A stretch of DNA of 64,000 bases from Nonomuraea harbinensis (GCF_019396385.1 NZ_JAHKRN010000006.1:205522-269521), one strand, 5' to 3'. Positions 49,676-58,906 are shown, counted from the first letter of the stretch. Numbers and translations are program-made. The notes: generated from the sequence alone by a model not told the origin.

Positions 49676-50989
49676 ATGAGCCTGCCGCCGGACCGTCCGG
49701 TTCACCGTTCCGGCGCCGATCTGGGAGACCATCTCGCCCTGCTCCGCCGGCGCTGGCTGCTGTTCCTGGGATGCTTCCTCGCGGGCGGCACCGTGGGGCT
49801 GGCGATCATGCGCGTCACCCCGCCCGCCTACACGGCCACCACCTACGTGCTGGTCACCTCGGTGGGCGTCCCGGAGCCCGGCAACCAGGTGACCAGCCGG
49901 CAGCGCGAGCAGCTCAACCTCGACACCGAGGCGCAGATCGCCCAGTCGGCGGTGGTCGCCACCAGGGCCGCCGCGCAGGCGGGCACCGCCGACCTCGAAC
50001 CCGTCGAGGTGTCCGTCCCGCCCAACTCGTCGGTGCTGACGATCTCGGTCACCGCCGCCGAGCCCGGCGACGCCGCGCTGCAGTCACGGGCGTACGCGCA
50101 GGCCTACCTGGAACACCGCGCCGACAGCGCGCGCGCGGAGATCGCGGCGCAGCAGCAGCTGGTGGCCGTCAAGCTGCGGCAGGCGAACGCGGCCCTGTCC
50201 ACGGTCATAGGCGAGCTGCCCGCGCTGCCCAGAGGAGGCCCCGAGCACACCCGTGCGGCGCTCCGGCAGACCGTGCTCTCCCGGCAGGTCGCCGTGCTGA
50301 CCCAGAAGTACGACGCGCTCAAGACGGTCACGGTGACGCCCGGAGAGGTCATCAGCGCCGCCACCCCTCCCCAGGACCCCAGCTCGCCCAGCCTGCCGCT
50401 GCACCTCGGGTCGGGCCTCATGGCCGGGCTGCTGATCGGGGCGGCGGCCGCGCAGGCGCGCGACCGGCTCGACACCCGGCTGCGCACGGCGGCCGACGTC
50501 GAACGGCTGACCGGGCTGCCCGTGCTGGCCGACGTGACCCGCCCGCTCGACCACGGCGCGCTGCACGAGCTGTCTTCGGCCGTGCTCGCCTCGTGCCCCG
50601 GCAAGCGGCTGCTGGTCAAGGCGGTCCCCCCGGCGCTCGGCGGCACGCCGGTGGCCGTGCCCCTGGCCGCGAACGTGCCGCTGGCCGTGCTCGACGGCAC
50701 CGACGTGGGCGACCTGGCCAGAGCGGACGCGGCGCTCCTGCTGATCGGCCTCGACGGGGCCGACGCCTCCGACGTGGCCTCCGTCGTACGGCTGCTCAGC
50801 AGGCAGAGCGTGCCCATCATCGGCGCGGTCACCACGACCGACCTGACGCCCGAGCCTGTCCGGGCGCCGCGCGGCCAGCACACCTCGCTCGGCAAGCTCG
50901 TCGCCAGCGGCGAGATCGAGACGGGCATCGGCGCCAGGACCACCGCGCCCATGCACCCGATGCGGCGGCCCCCCGGCTCGGCGACGTGA
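49676..50989 (+). CDS. Wzz-type chain-length/polysaccharide co-polymerase, kinase domain degenerate
   Basis: 437 residues. A short cytoplasmic N-terminus (DLGDHLALLRRRWLLFLG) and the first membrane helix are followed by a periplasmic-type domain with coiled coil to about residue 235, and a second helix (GSGLMAGLLIGAAAAQ). The C-terminal part aligns with the bacterial tyrosine kinase/ParA-like domain (RLTGLPVLADVTR; ADAALLLIGLDGAD) but has no Walker A motif and no Tyr-rich tail. It should set chain length by contacting Wzy without kinase activity. First gene of a plus-strand operon. Confidence 0.85.
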   Translation: MSLPPDRPVHRSGADLGDHLALLRRRWLLFLGCFLAGGTVGLAIMRVTPPAYTATTYVLVTSVGVPEPGNQVTSRQREQLNLDTEAQIAQSAVVATRAAAQAGTADLEPVEVSVPPNSSVLTISVTAAEPGDAALQSRAYAQAYLEHRADSARAEIAAQQQLVAVKLRQANAALSTVIGELPALPRGGPEHTRAALRQTVLSRQVAVLTQKYDALKTVTVTPGEVISAATPPQDPSSPSLPLHLGSGLMAGLLIGAAAAQARDRLDTRLRTAADVERLTGLPVLADVTRPLDHGALHELSSAVLASCPGKRLLVKAVPPALGGTPVAVPLAANVPLAVLDGTDVGDLARADAALLLIGLDGADASDVASVVRLLSRQSVPIIGAVTTTDLTPEPVRAPRGQHTSLGKLVASGEIETGIGARTTAPMHPMRRPPGSAT

Positions 50990-52254
50990 GAGGACCCGCA
51001 TGGCCCGTCGCGGCGCTGCTGCTCGGCTACCCGCTCTGGTGGGCGCTGGGGTTCGGCGGGCTGTCGGTGGTCGTGCTGGCCGTGCCCATGGCGGTCATCC
51101 TGTGGCGGCGCAGGCCGGTCAGGGTGCCGCCCGGCTTCGGGCTGTGGATGCTGCTGATCGCCGGCTACCTGCTGAGCGGCCTGATGCTGGACGAGATGCC
51201 GCCCGGCACCTACGGCGAGCTCGGCGCGGGCCGGCTGATCGGCTACGGGATGCGCCTGGCGCTGTACGTGGCGGCCCTGATCCTGGTGGTCTACCTGGGC
51301 AACCTCACCGAGCGGGAGCTGCCGCAGCTGCGGCTGGTGCGGATGCTCGGGGTGCTGTTCCTCACGGCGGTGGCGGGCGGGCTGCTCGGCGTGTTCGTGC
51401 CCGGCCTCTCCTTCACCTCCCCGCTGGAGCTGGTGCTGCCCGACTGGATCTCCGAGCACCCGTTCGTGCAGAACCTCGTCCATCCGACCGCCGGGCAGAC
51501 GCAGAAGGTGCTCGGCCACGCGCTGCCCCGGCCGGAGGCGCCCTTCGAGTGGGCCAACGCCTGGGGCGGCAATCTGTCGGTGCTGCTCATCTGGTTCGTG
51601 GTCGGCTGGTGGGTGTACGGCTCGCGCCGCCGCCGGATGCTGGCCGTGGCGCTGGTGGCGGTGGCGGCCGTGCCGATCGTGTACTCGCTCAACCGGGGGC
51701 TGTGGATCGCGCTCGGGCTGGCCGTGCTCTATCTCGCCCTCCGCGTGGGCGGCCGGACCCGGATGGCGCTCTGCGCGGTGACGGCCGCCGCGGCGCTGGC
51801 GTTCGTGCTCAGCCCGCTCGCTCCTTTGGTGGCGAAGCGGCTGGACAGCCCGCACTCCAACGACATCCGGGCCTTCACCGTCTCGGCCACCGTCGCGGCG
51901 ACGGGCCACTCCCCCGTCATCGGCTACGGCAACACCCGGCGCGCCATGGGCAGCCATCGTTCGATCACCACCGGCAAGACCTCGTGGTGCCCCGGCTGCG
52001 GTCACCCGCCGCTGGGCAGCGACGGTCAGCTCTGGCTGCTGCTGATCTCGCAGGGGCTCACCGGGGCGGTGCTCTACGTGGCGTTCTTCGCCGGGGCGAT
52101 CCGCCGCCACTGGGCCGACCGCTCGCCGATCGGGCTGGCCGGGGTGCTGGTGATGTGCCTGGTCCTCTTCTACATGCTCGTCTACGACGGCCTGGTCACG
52201 CCGCTGAGCCTCTACGCGATCTCGTTCGCGCTGCTGTGGAGGAACACCTCATGA
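50986..52254 (+). CDS. Wzy-like O-antigen polymerase/ligase
   Basis: 422 residues with about eleven membrane helices and a large extracytoplasmic loop near the end carrying ATGHSPVIGYGNTR and a CPGCGHPPLGSDG motif, comparable to the O-antigen ligase/Wzy_C loop (GxGxxx...HN.yl). It should polymerise lipid-linked repeat units on the outer side or ligate chains. The Cys pair in the loop is unusual for the family. It starts at GTG 50986, overlapping the Wzz-like stop (GTGA). Confidence 0.85.
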   Translation: MRGPAWPVAALLLGYPLWWALGFGGLSVVVLAVPMAVILWRRRPVRVPPGFGLWMLLIAGYLLSGLMLDEMPPGTYGELGAGRLIGYGMRLALYVAALILVVYLGNLTERELPQLRLVRMLGVLFLTAVAGGLLGVFVPGLSFTSPLELVLPDWISEHPFVQNLVHPTAGQTQKVLGHALPRPEAPFEWANAWGGNLSVLLIWFVVGWWVYGSRRRRMLAVALVAVAAVPIVYSLNRGLWIALGLAVLYLALRVGGRTRMALCAVTAAAALAFVLSPLAPLVAKRLDSPHSNDIRAFTVSATVAATGHSPVIGYGNTRRAMGSHRSITTGKTSWCPGCGHPPLGSDGQLWLLLISQGLTGAVLYVAFFAGAIRRHWADRSPIGLAGVLVMCLVLFYMLVYDGLVTPLSLYAISFALLWRNTS

Positions 52255-53150
52255 ACGACGCCCGGATCCGGCTGATCTACCTGGCCGGCACGATCGACCT
52301 GCTCTACCCCGGTCCCGGCGGGCAGCGCGCCTACACCCTGCTGCCCCACGCCCGGCTGCCGCGCCGGCTGGCGCCGCGCCGCTGGTGGCATCCGGGCCGG
52401 CCGCTCGCGCTGCCCACGCACGGGTCGATCGCCGAGCACCTGGGCGAGGTGTTCGGCGCCCCGGTGGAGACCGTGGTGCACGTACGGCCCGCGCGCCGGG
52501 CCAACCGCAAGCCGGTGCTGGAGGCGTACCGCGGGGGCGAGCGGATCGCGTACGTGAAGATCGGCGACACCGCGCGGAGCCGCGCCCTGGTCGCCAACGA
52601 GGCCGCCGCGCTGGACCGGCTCGCCGGCCGGGCGCTGAAGACCGTCGTCGTGCCCTCGGTGCTCCACCACGGGAGCTGGCACGGTCTCACCGTGCTGGCG
52701 CTGTCGCCGCTGCCGGTGCGCCGGGGGCGGGTGCCCGTCTCGCTGCTGACCCGCGCGGTCGAGGAGATCGCGGCCACCGGCGACGCCGGCGGGCACGCCT
52801 GGCACGGCGACCTCTCACCGTGGAACCTCGCGCCCTCCGGTGACGGGCGGCTGCTCGTGTGGGACTGGGAACGGTACGAGACCGGCGTCCCGTACGGGTT
52901 CGACGCCCTGCACCACCTCTTCCAGCGGGCGCTGCGGCGCATGGACCCGGCCACGGCGGCGCGTGCCTGCCTGGCCCGGTCGGGGCGGACGCTGGCCCCG
53001 CTCGGTCTGTCGGCGGCACAGGCCAGGCAGACGGCGCTGCGCTACCTGATCGCGCTGGCCGACCGGCACGCCGCCGACGGCCACGAGCCGCTCGGCCCGC
53101 CGGGCGACTGGCTGAACCCCCTCGTCGACTATCAGGAGGCCCTGCTGTGA
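52251..53150 (+). CDS. Aminoglycoside-phosphotransferase-like small-molecule kinase
   Basis: 299 residues. The eukaryotic-kinase-like catalytic loop HGDLSPWNL and the metal-binding VWDWERY (in place of DFE) are present; the Lys of strand 3 is likely in IAYVKIGDTAR with Glu in LVANEAAAL. APH-fold kinases phosphorylate sugars, choline or antibiotics. Inside a glycan operon, phosphorylation of a sugar, polyol or lipid intermediate is a better guess than drug resistance. It overlaps its neighbours as ATGA at the start and GTGA at the end. Confidence 0.82.
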   Translation: MNDARIRLIYLAGTIDLLYPGPGGQRAYTLLPHARLPRRLAPRRWWHPGRPLALPTHGSIAEHLGEVFGAPVETVVHVRPARRANRKPVLEAYRGGERIAYVKIGDTARSRALVANEAAALDRLAGRALKTVVVPSVLHHGSWHGLTVLALSPLPVRRGRVPVSLLTRAVEEIAATGDAGGHAWHGDLSPWNLAPSGDGRLLVWDWERYETGVPYGFDALHHLFQRALRRMDPATAARACLARSGRTLAPLGLSAAQARQTALRYLIALADRHAADGHEPLGPPGDWLNPLVDYQEALL

Positions 53151-54001
53151 AGACCGCGAAGCAGACGGCGCTGTCCGTGTCCAGGACCACCGGGCGGATG
53201 ACCTCCGCCGCGCGGATCCTGCCGTCGTTCCTCATCATGGGCGCCCAGCGGTGCGGCACGACCTCGATGTACCGGGCGCTCGCGCAGCATCCGCTGCTCT
53301 ACAAGCCGGTGCTGCGCAAGGGCGTGCACTACTTCGACACCGACTACTGGCGCGGGCTGCAGTGGTACCGGGCGCACTTCCCGCTGAAGGTCGGCACGGC
53401 GCTGCTCACCCGCCGGTTCGGCGGGCTTCCGCAGGCGTTCGAGTCGTCGCCCTACTACCTGTTCCACCCGCTGGCGGCCGAGCGCATCGCCGCCGATCTG
53501 CCGGGGGTGAAGCTGATCGTGCTGGTGCGCGACCCGGTCGAGCGGGCCTGCTCGGCGCACGCGCACGAACTGGCCCGCGGGTTCGAGACCGAGGAGAGCT
53601 TCGAGCGGGCGCTGGAGCTGGAGGAGGAGCGGGTGGCCGGGGCCGAGGAGCTGCTGCGGACCGGCCCGCACGCCGTGCACCACGCCCACCGCCACCTCGC
53701 CTACCTGGCCCGCGGCCGCTACGCCGACCAGCTCGAACGGCTGGAGCCGCTGTTCGGGCGGGAGCGGATCATGGTGATCGACAGCCACCGGTTCTTCGCC
53801 GAGCCCGAGCCCGTCTACGACCGGCTGCTGCGTTTCCTCGGCGTGGCGCGGTTCGGTTACCCGGGCTTCTCCCGGCACAACTGGCGGCCGCGGCCCAAGC
53901 AGCTGCCCGACTCGCTGCGGCGGGAGCTCATGGACGGGTTCGAGGAGCACGACCGGAGGTTGGTCCGCTGGCTGGGCGGTGAGCCGTCGTGGCGGCGCTG
54001 A
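53147..54001 (+). CDS. Sulfotransferase 1 (PAPS-dependent, NDST/HS3ST-like)
   Basis: 284 residues. The 5'-phosphosulfate loop is FLIMGAQRCGTTSMYRAL, and the 3'-phosphate motif is IVLVRDPVERACSAHAHEL. The FxxGxxxxGTT form with LR-KGVHYFD resembles heparan-sulfate N- or 3-O-sulfotransferases, which act on polysaccharides. It transfers sulfate from PAPS, here probably to the growing glycan or its lipid-linked unit in the cytoplasm. GTG 53147 overlaps the kinase stop. It overlaps the flippase gene by 13 bases. Confidence 0.9.
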   Translation: MKTAKQTALSVSRTTGRMTSAARILPSFLIMGAQRCGTTSMYRALAQHPLLYKPVLRKGVHYFDTDYWRGLQWYRAHFPLKVGTALLTRRFGGLPQAFESSPYYLFHPLAAERIAADLPGVKLIVLVRDPVERACSAHAHELARGFETEESFERALELEEERVAGAEELLRTGPHAVHHAHRHLAYLARGRYADQLERLEPLFGRERIMVIDSHRFFAEPEPVYDRLLRFLGVARFGYPGFSRHNWRPRPKQLPDSLRRELMDGFEEHDRRLVRWLGGEPSWRR

Positions 54002-55248
54002 GACGGGTCGCCCGGGGCGGGCTGGCCGGGGTCACCGGGGCGGCGGTGGGGGCGCTGGCGCAGTTCCTCCTGGTCGTGGTGGTGACCAGGGCCTATCCGG
54101 TGGAGGTCGCCGGGGCGTTCTTCACCTCGATCGCGCTGGCGCTGATGGTGGCCGGGGTGGCGAAGCTGGACGCGGGGAACGGGCTGGTGTTCTTCATCGC
54201 CCGCGCCGAGACCTACGGATATCACGGCGTTTCGGGATATGTCAGGGCGGCTTTGGTGCCGGTGGCGGTCGTCGCGACCGCCACCGGCCTCCTGCTGTGG
54301 CCGGTGCTCGGCGTGCTCGCGCTCGTGCCGCCCGCCATCGCCGTGGCCGACGTGCTGCTCGCCGCCTGCCGGGGCTTCGGCTCGATGCGCCCGACGGTGC
54401 TGCTGGACGGGGTGCTGCTGCCGCTCTCCCAGCTCGCCCTGGTCGCGGCCGCGGCCATGGCCGGGCTCTCCGGCGCCTCGCTCCCCCTCGCCTGGGCGCT
54501 CCCGTACCTGCCCGTCGTGGCGCTGGCGGCGCTCGCCCTGCGCGGCCGGACGCCGCGCACCCCCTACCTGCCGGGAACGGCACGCGACCTGTGGCGGCAC
54601 ACCGCGCCCCGGTCGGCGGCGGGCGCGATCCAGGCGGTGTTCCAGCGGCTCGACATCGTGATCGTGGCCGCGCTCGGCGGCCCGGTCCAGGCCGCCGTCT
54701 ACACCGCCGCCACCCGGTTCAAGGTCGTCGGCCAGCTCGCCGGCCAGGGCCTCGCCCAGGCCGCCCAGCCCCGCCTGGTGAAGGCGCTGGCCGACGGCGA
54801 CCTGTCCAGGGTCAGGGAGCTCTACCAGGTGACGACCATGTGGCTGGTGCTGGCGACCTGGCCGATCTGGCTCGGGTACGCCGTGCTGGCGCCGTGGCTG
54901 CTGCGCGTCTTCGGTCCGGGCTACGCCTCGGCGGTGCCGGTGGCGCTGGTGCTGGCGGCCACGATGATGGCGGCGACGGGGTGCGGCATGGTCGACGTGG
55001 TGCTCACCGCGGCCGGCCACACCACCGCCAGCCTGCTCAACCTCACCGCCGCCGTCACCTGCACACTCGCGCTGGACCTGGCGCTGATCCCCTCTCACGG
55101 CGCGCTGGGGGCGGCGATCGGCTGGGCGGGCGGCGTGCTGGTCAAGAACGCGCTGCCGCTCTGGCAGCTCCACCACCGCTACGGCCTGCGCCCGTTCGGC
55201 CGCCACAGCCTGGCCGCGCTCCGCCCGCGCACCTGGGCGGCGGCATGA
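53989..55248 (+). CDS. Wzx-like polysaccharide flippase (MOP family)
   Basis: 419 residues with about twelve to fourteen membrane helices. GLAGVTGAAVGALAQFLLVVVVTRAY at the N-terminus is the typical MOP/MATE start of polysaccharide exporters, and a second half repeats (TAPRSAAGAIQAVFQRLDIVIVAALGG). It should flip the undecaprenyl-linked repeat unit to the outside. GTG 53989 starts inside the preceding sulfotransferase gene, and the stop overlaps the next sulfotransferase as ATGA. Confidence 0.87.
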   Translation: MAALRRVARGGLAGVTGAAVGALAQFLLVVVVTRAYPVEVAGAFFTSIALALMVAGVAKLDAGNGLVFFIARAETYGYHGVSGYVRAALVPVAVVATATGLLLWPVLGVLALVPPAIAVADVLLAACRGFGSMRPTVLLDGVLLPLSQLALVAAAAMAGLSGASLPLAWALPYLPVVALAALALRGRTPRTPYLPGTARDLWRHTAPRSAAGAIQAVFQRLDIVIVAALGGPVQAAVYTAATRFKVVGQLAGQGLAQAAQPRLVKALADGDLSRVRELYQVTTMWLVLATWPIWLGYAVLAPWLLRVFGPGYASAVPVALVLAATMMAATGCGMVDVVLTAAGHTTASLLNLTAAVTCTLALDLALIPSHGALGAAIGWAGGVLVKNALPLWQLHHRYGLRPFGRHSLAALRPRTWAAA

Positions 55249-56162
55249 GCGGCCCGCCCGTGCTGGTCACCGGGCTGCCCAGGAGCGGGACGAGCTGGAC
55301 GGGCAAGATGCTGGCGGCCGGTGGTGAGCTGGTCTACGTGAACGAGCCGCTCAACCCGCAGCACCCGCCCGGCCGCTGCCCCGGAGTCCTGCGCGCCCGG
55401 GTCTCGCACCGCTTCCAGTACATCTGCGACGACAACTCCGCCGCCTGGCTGCCCGCCTTCCGCGCCACCGTGGCCCTGCGCTACGGCTGGGCCGCCGAAC
55501 TCCGGGTCAACCGCACGCCGTACGATCTGGCGCGCATGGTCCGGTACGGTGCCGCGTTCACCCTCGGGCAGCTGACGGGGCGGCGGGCGCTGCTGGACGA
55601 CCCGTTCGCGGTGCTGTCGTCGGCCTGGTTCGCCGAGCGGCTGGGGTGCCGGGTGATCGCCCTGGTCCGCGACCCGGTGGCGTTCGTGGCGAGCTGGCAG
55701 CGGCTCGGCTGGACGATCTACTTCCACGAGCTGCTCGAACAACCGCTGCTCGTCCGCGACCACCCCGAGGTGCTGCGCCTGCGCGCCCTGGTCGGCTCTC
55801 AGGACCGGGTGGCCAAGGCGGCGGCGCTGTGGCGGGTGACGCGCACGATCCTGTCGCGCGTCCCCGGCATCCTGGTGACCTCCTACGACGACCTGGCCGC
55901 CGACCCGGTGCCGGGCTTCCGCGACCTGTACGGGTACGCCGGCCTGCGCTGGAGCCCCGCCGCCGAACGCCGGATCGTCCAGGCGTGCACCGGCGGCGGC
56001 CCGCCCGCCGGCGGCTTCGCCTGGTCGGGTCTCTCGCGCACGGCGTACCGTCCCATGGACTCCCGCCTCGCCGCCCGCTCCGGCTCCCGCGGCCTCACCG
56101 AGGCGGAGATCGCCCGCGTCCGGGAGCTGACCGGCCCGGAGACGACCACCGTCCGAGCTTGA
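55245..56162 (+). CDS. Sulfotransferase 2
   Basis: 305 residues. PAPS loop VTGLPRSGTSWTGKML and 3'-phosphate region VIALVRDPVAFVASWQRLGW are clear. The type differs from the preceding one and resembles bacterial carbohydrate sulfotransferases of the Sulfotransfer_3 group (GLPRSGTSW). A second enzyme suggests modification at another position or sugar. It is the last gene of the plus-strand operon, facing the WecB-type gene 13 bases beyond its stop. Confidence 0.9.
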   Translation: MSGPPVLVTGLPRSGTSWTGKMLAAGGELVYVNEPLNPQHPPGRCPGVLRARVSHRFQYICDDNSAAWLPAFRATVALRYGWAAELRVNRTPYDLARMVRYGAAFTLGQLTGRRALLDDPFAVLSSAWFAERLGCRVIALVRDPVAFVASWQRLGWTIYFHELLEQPLLVRDHPEVLRLRALVGSQDRVAKAAALWRVTRTILSRVPGILVTSYDDLAADPVPGFRDLYGYAGLRWSPAAERRIVQACTGGGPPAGGFAWSGLSRTAYRPMDSRLAARSGSRGLTEAEIARVRELTGPETTTVRA

Positions 56163-56175
56163 GCCGCCCCGGCCG

Positions 56176-56997
56176 CTACGCGCGCCGTCCGCGCGGCAGG
56201 CAGCGGCGCAGCGCGCTCGTGGCGAGCAGGCGCGCGGCGAAGGGCAGGTCGTCCACCAGGTAGCGCCTGGCCAGCCGCCGGGGCTCGGTCATGAGCCGGT
56301 GCAGCCACTCCAGCCCTCGGCGGCGCATCCAGGCGGGCGCGCGCGACACCGTCCCGGCCGCGAACCCGATGGCGGCCCCGCACCCCAGGAACCACGCCTC
56401 GGGCAGGTCGCGCCGCAGCTCGGCGATCAGCAGGTCCTGCCGGGGGAACCCGAAGCCGGCGAACACGATCGCCGGCCGCGCCGCCACGACCTTCCGCCGC
56501 ACCCGCTCCCGTCCCTCCGCCGTCCGGTCGAACCCGTACGGCGGCGCGTCCACCCCGCGCACCTCCAGGCCGGGACAGCGCCGCGCCAGTTCCCCGGCCG
56601 CCGCCTCGGCCACTCCCGGCGGCCCGCCCAGCAGATAGACCGGCCAGCCGGCGCGCGCCGCCATCGCGCTCAACGACCAGATCAGATCCGCTCCCGTCAC
56701 CCGCCCCGGCAGCGGCGTCCCCCGCAGCCGGGCCGCCCACACCAGCGGCATCCCGTCGGCCACCACCATGTCGGCCCCCGCCACGAGCTCGGCGAGCCCC
56801 GGATCCCGTCGCACGGCCCGGCAGATGTCCACGTTGGGCGTCACGATCCGCCCTCCGCGCCCCGCCGCCAGCTCGCCGGCCACCCACGCGACGACCTCTT
56901 CCTCGCCGACGGGGTCGATCCCCACCCCGCCCACGACCACCCTCGGGGCACGGGTCTTCAGGGTCTCCTGCGTACGGGACCGGGTCTGGGCGGTCAA
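56176..56997 (-). CDS. WecB/TagA/CpsF-family glycosyltransferase (GT26)
   Basis: 273 residues. GGRIVTPNVDICRAVRRDP, ADGMPLVWAARLRG and the YGFDR segment match GT26 enzymes, which add ManNAc(A) or a similar sugar to undecaprenyl-linked GlcNAc, and the C-terminal GAAIGFAAGTVSRAPAWMRR with GLEWLHRL is the membrane-surface-binding tail. It likely adds the second sugar of the repeat unit. TTG 56997 overlaps the GT2 stop as TTGA and has GAGGA eight bases upstream. Last gene of a three-gene minus-strand unit. Confidence 0.9.
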   Translation of the reverse strand: MTAQTRSRTQETLKTRAPRVVVGGVGIDPVGEEEVVAWVAGELAAGRGGRIVTPNVDICRAVRRDPGLAELVAGADMVVADGMPLVWAARLRGTPLPGRVTGADLIWSLSAMAARAGWPVYLLGGPPGVAEAAAGELARRCPGLEVRGVDAPPYGFDRTAEGRERVRRKVVAARPAIVFAGFGFPRQDLLIAELRRDLPEAWFLGCGAAIGFAAGTVSRAPAWMRRRGLEWLHRLMTEPRRLARRYLVDDLPFAARLLATSALRRCLPRGRRA

Positions 56998-57917
56998 ATG
57001 CCACGTCCTCGCTGGTGAAGGAGGGAGAGGACCGCGGAGGCCGGCAGGAGACCGGCGGCGACGGCCAGGGCCAGCAGGGCGCGGGGTTCGGCGGGGCGGG
57101 CGGCCCAGGTGCGGGCGGCCCACCGGGCGGCGGCGCGGCGGCGGCGCAGCGCGGCGTGGGCGAAGGCCAACTGGCCGTAGATCCGGGCGGCGCCTCGGGA
57201 GTCGCCGGTCAGCTCGGGATGGCGGGCCAGCATCCACTCCAGCCCGGCGATCCGGTCGGACCAGCGGGAGGCGTAGTGGGAGCCGCCCCAGCGGACGCGG
57301 ACCAGCGGCCGGTCGGCGCAGGCGATCGGGCGGCTCTTGGCGGCACGCAGGGCGAGGTCCCAGTCCTCGTTCTGGCCGCCGGGCGCGCTCTCGTCCACCC
57401 AGATCACCCCGCGCCTGAAGAGGAACGTCGAGGAGTGCACCATCACCATCCGCGACCTCACCAGGTCGGCCGCCGTCACCGTCTCGGTCCCGGCCCGCCT
57501 GGGCACCACCCGCCCGCCGTACTCGACCTCGATCCCGCAGCTCGCGAACCACGCCCCGGCGTCCATCGCCGCCACCTGGGCGGTCAGCTTGCCCGGCAGC
57601 CACACGTCGTCGTCGTCGCAGAAGGCGACCAGGTCGCTGCCGCACGCGGCGATCCCGGTGTTGCGCGCCCCGGGCAGCCCGGGGCTGAGCCGGTTGGGCA
57701 GGACGCGCACCGGCAGCCCCGCCACCTGGTCCTCCACCACGCGGACGTCGACCCCGTCCGCGACCACCACCACCTCGCACGCCCCCGCGTAGTCCTGCGC
57801 CAGCACCCCCTGGACGGCCTCCCGCAACCACTCGCTCCGGTCGCCCCGGGTGCAGATCACCACACCGACCGACGGGGCGGAGCCACCCCGCGAAGGACCG
57901 CCCGGTGAAGCTGTCAT
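56994..57917 (-). CDS. Glycosyltransferase family 2
   Basis: 307 residues. The GT-A fold starts VGVVICTRGDRSEWLREAVQ, with the metal-binding DxD in LVAFCDDDDVWLPGKL and the acceptor-site Glu-Asp in GGQNEDWDLALRA. A C-terminal amphipathic helix rich in Arg and Ala (ALRRRRAAARWAART) may bind the membrane. It adds one sugar of the repeat unit; donor unknown. ATG 57917 overlaps the sulfotransferase 3 stop (ATGA). Confidence 0.9.
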   Translation of the reverse strand: MTASPGGPSRGGSAPSVGVVICTRGDRSEWLREAVQGVLAQDYAGACEVVVVADGVDVRVVEDQVAGLPVRVLPNRLSPGLPGARNTGIAACGSDLVAFCDDDDVWLPGKLTAQVAAMDAGAWFASCGIEVEYGGRVVPRRAGTETVTAADLVRSRMVMVHSSTFLFRRGVIWVDESAPGGQNEDWDLALRAAKSRPIACADRPLVRVRWGGSHYASRWSDRIAGLEWMLARHPELTGDSRGAARIYGQLAFAHAALRRRRAAARWAARTWAARPAEPRALLALAVAAGLLPASAVLSLLHQRGRGI

Positions 57918-58804
57918 GTCGCGCTCCCGTACCCGTAGCGGGCTCTGAGCGGCCAGGTGAGGGCGGCGACCAGGCTCTGGCGGCGGCGCGGCAGCCCGTG
58001 GCGCCAGGTGTCGTCGCGGGAGAGCTCGATCGGCCCCGCCCCGAACCGCATCGGGTTGCCGGACGCCGTGTGGGCGGTGGTCAGGTGGGCGGTGGTGCCG
58101 TGCAGGAAGGGCAGCCGGGACGGCGGCAGCCCCAGCTCGCCGGCCAGCGCCCCGAGCGTGTCGCCGGGCGCCGCCACCAGGTCCTCGTAGCGGACCCGGG
58201 TGACGCGGGCGCCACGGCGGGCGAGCAGCTCCAGGGCGAGGTTCTGGGCCGTCCAGTGGACGGCGGTGCGCACGGGACCCCAGCGGGTCATCGGCCTGCC
58301 GTTCTCCGGGCGCTCGACCGTCCTGCCCCAGGAGTGGGCGACGGCGCGCGGCTCGCGCACGACCTGCACGATGTGCGGGTCCAGCCCGCCTTCGAGCAGG
58401 CAGTACGCGAGCGAGGCATGCTTGCTGGAGTCGACCACCAGACCGGCTCCCGCGACACCGGCCGCGGCCTCGTAGAGCAGGCGGTAGGCCCGGACGTACT
58501 CGGGGAGGTCGGCGTGGGCGCGGCCGAGCCGGCGCGTGCGGTCGACCCGGCGGCGCAGCGCCATCACCCGCCCGGCCAGCCCGGGAGTCCACCCCCCGAA
58601 GGCCCTCTCCCCCACCTGCCGCCAGAACGGGCAGGCCGGGAACGCCCGCCCGCATCCGCACGGCTCGCCGGCCAGCACACCCCGCTCCCACAGGTGCACC
58701 ACCTCACCGAGCGGCGCCACCCCGGGCAGCTCGCCGAGCAGGCGTTCGAGCAGGGTGGTGCCACTGCGGCCGAGGCCGCCCAGGAAGATCACACGTGGGG
58801 TCAC
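57914..58804 (-). CDS. Sulfotransferase 3
   Basis: 296 residues. PAPS loop FLGGLGRSGTTLLERLL and 3'-phosphate motif IVQVVREPRAVAHSWGR. A Cys-rich insertion CGCGRAFPACPFW after strand 2 is typical of actinobacterial Sulfotransfer_3 proteins and may bind zinc. This third enzyme lies in one unit with the GT2 and GT26 enzymes, linking sulfation to sugar addition. GTG 58804; a weak GGAG is 8-10 bases upstream. TAGAGT and TACTCT elements further upstream may be its promoter. Confidence 0.9.
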   Translation of the reverse strand: MTPRVIFLGGLGRSGTTLLERLLGELPGVAPLGEVVHLWERGVLAGEPCGCGRAFPACPFWRQVGERAFGGWTPGLAGRVMALRRRVDRTRRLGRAHADLPEYVRAYRLLYEAAAGVAGAGLVVDSSKHASLAYCLLEGGLDPHIVQVVREPRAVAHSWGRTVERPENGRPMTRWGPVRTAVHWTAQNLALELLARRGARVTRVRYEDLVAAPGDTLGALAGELGLPPSRLPFLHGTTAHLTTAHTASGNPMRFGAGPIELSRDDTWRHGLPRRRQSLVAALTWPLRARYGYGSAT

Positions 58805-58906
58805 GGACGGAGCTCCACCTCGCGGACACGGAACGTGGAGACTCTAGCGCGGAGAGTAATCGTACGATCGCGAAACGTAAAAAGGATCTACCCACCGCGA
58901 CAGAAA

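Noticed and set aside
52251..53150. Aminoglycoside resistance gene
   Set aside because: The fold is shared, but the gene is embedded by overlaps in a glycan operon and lacks resistance-family context.
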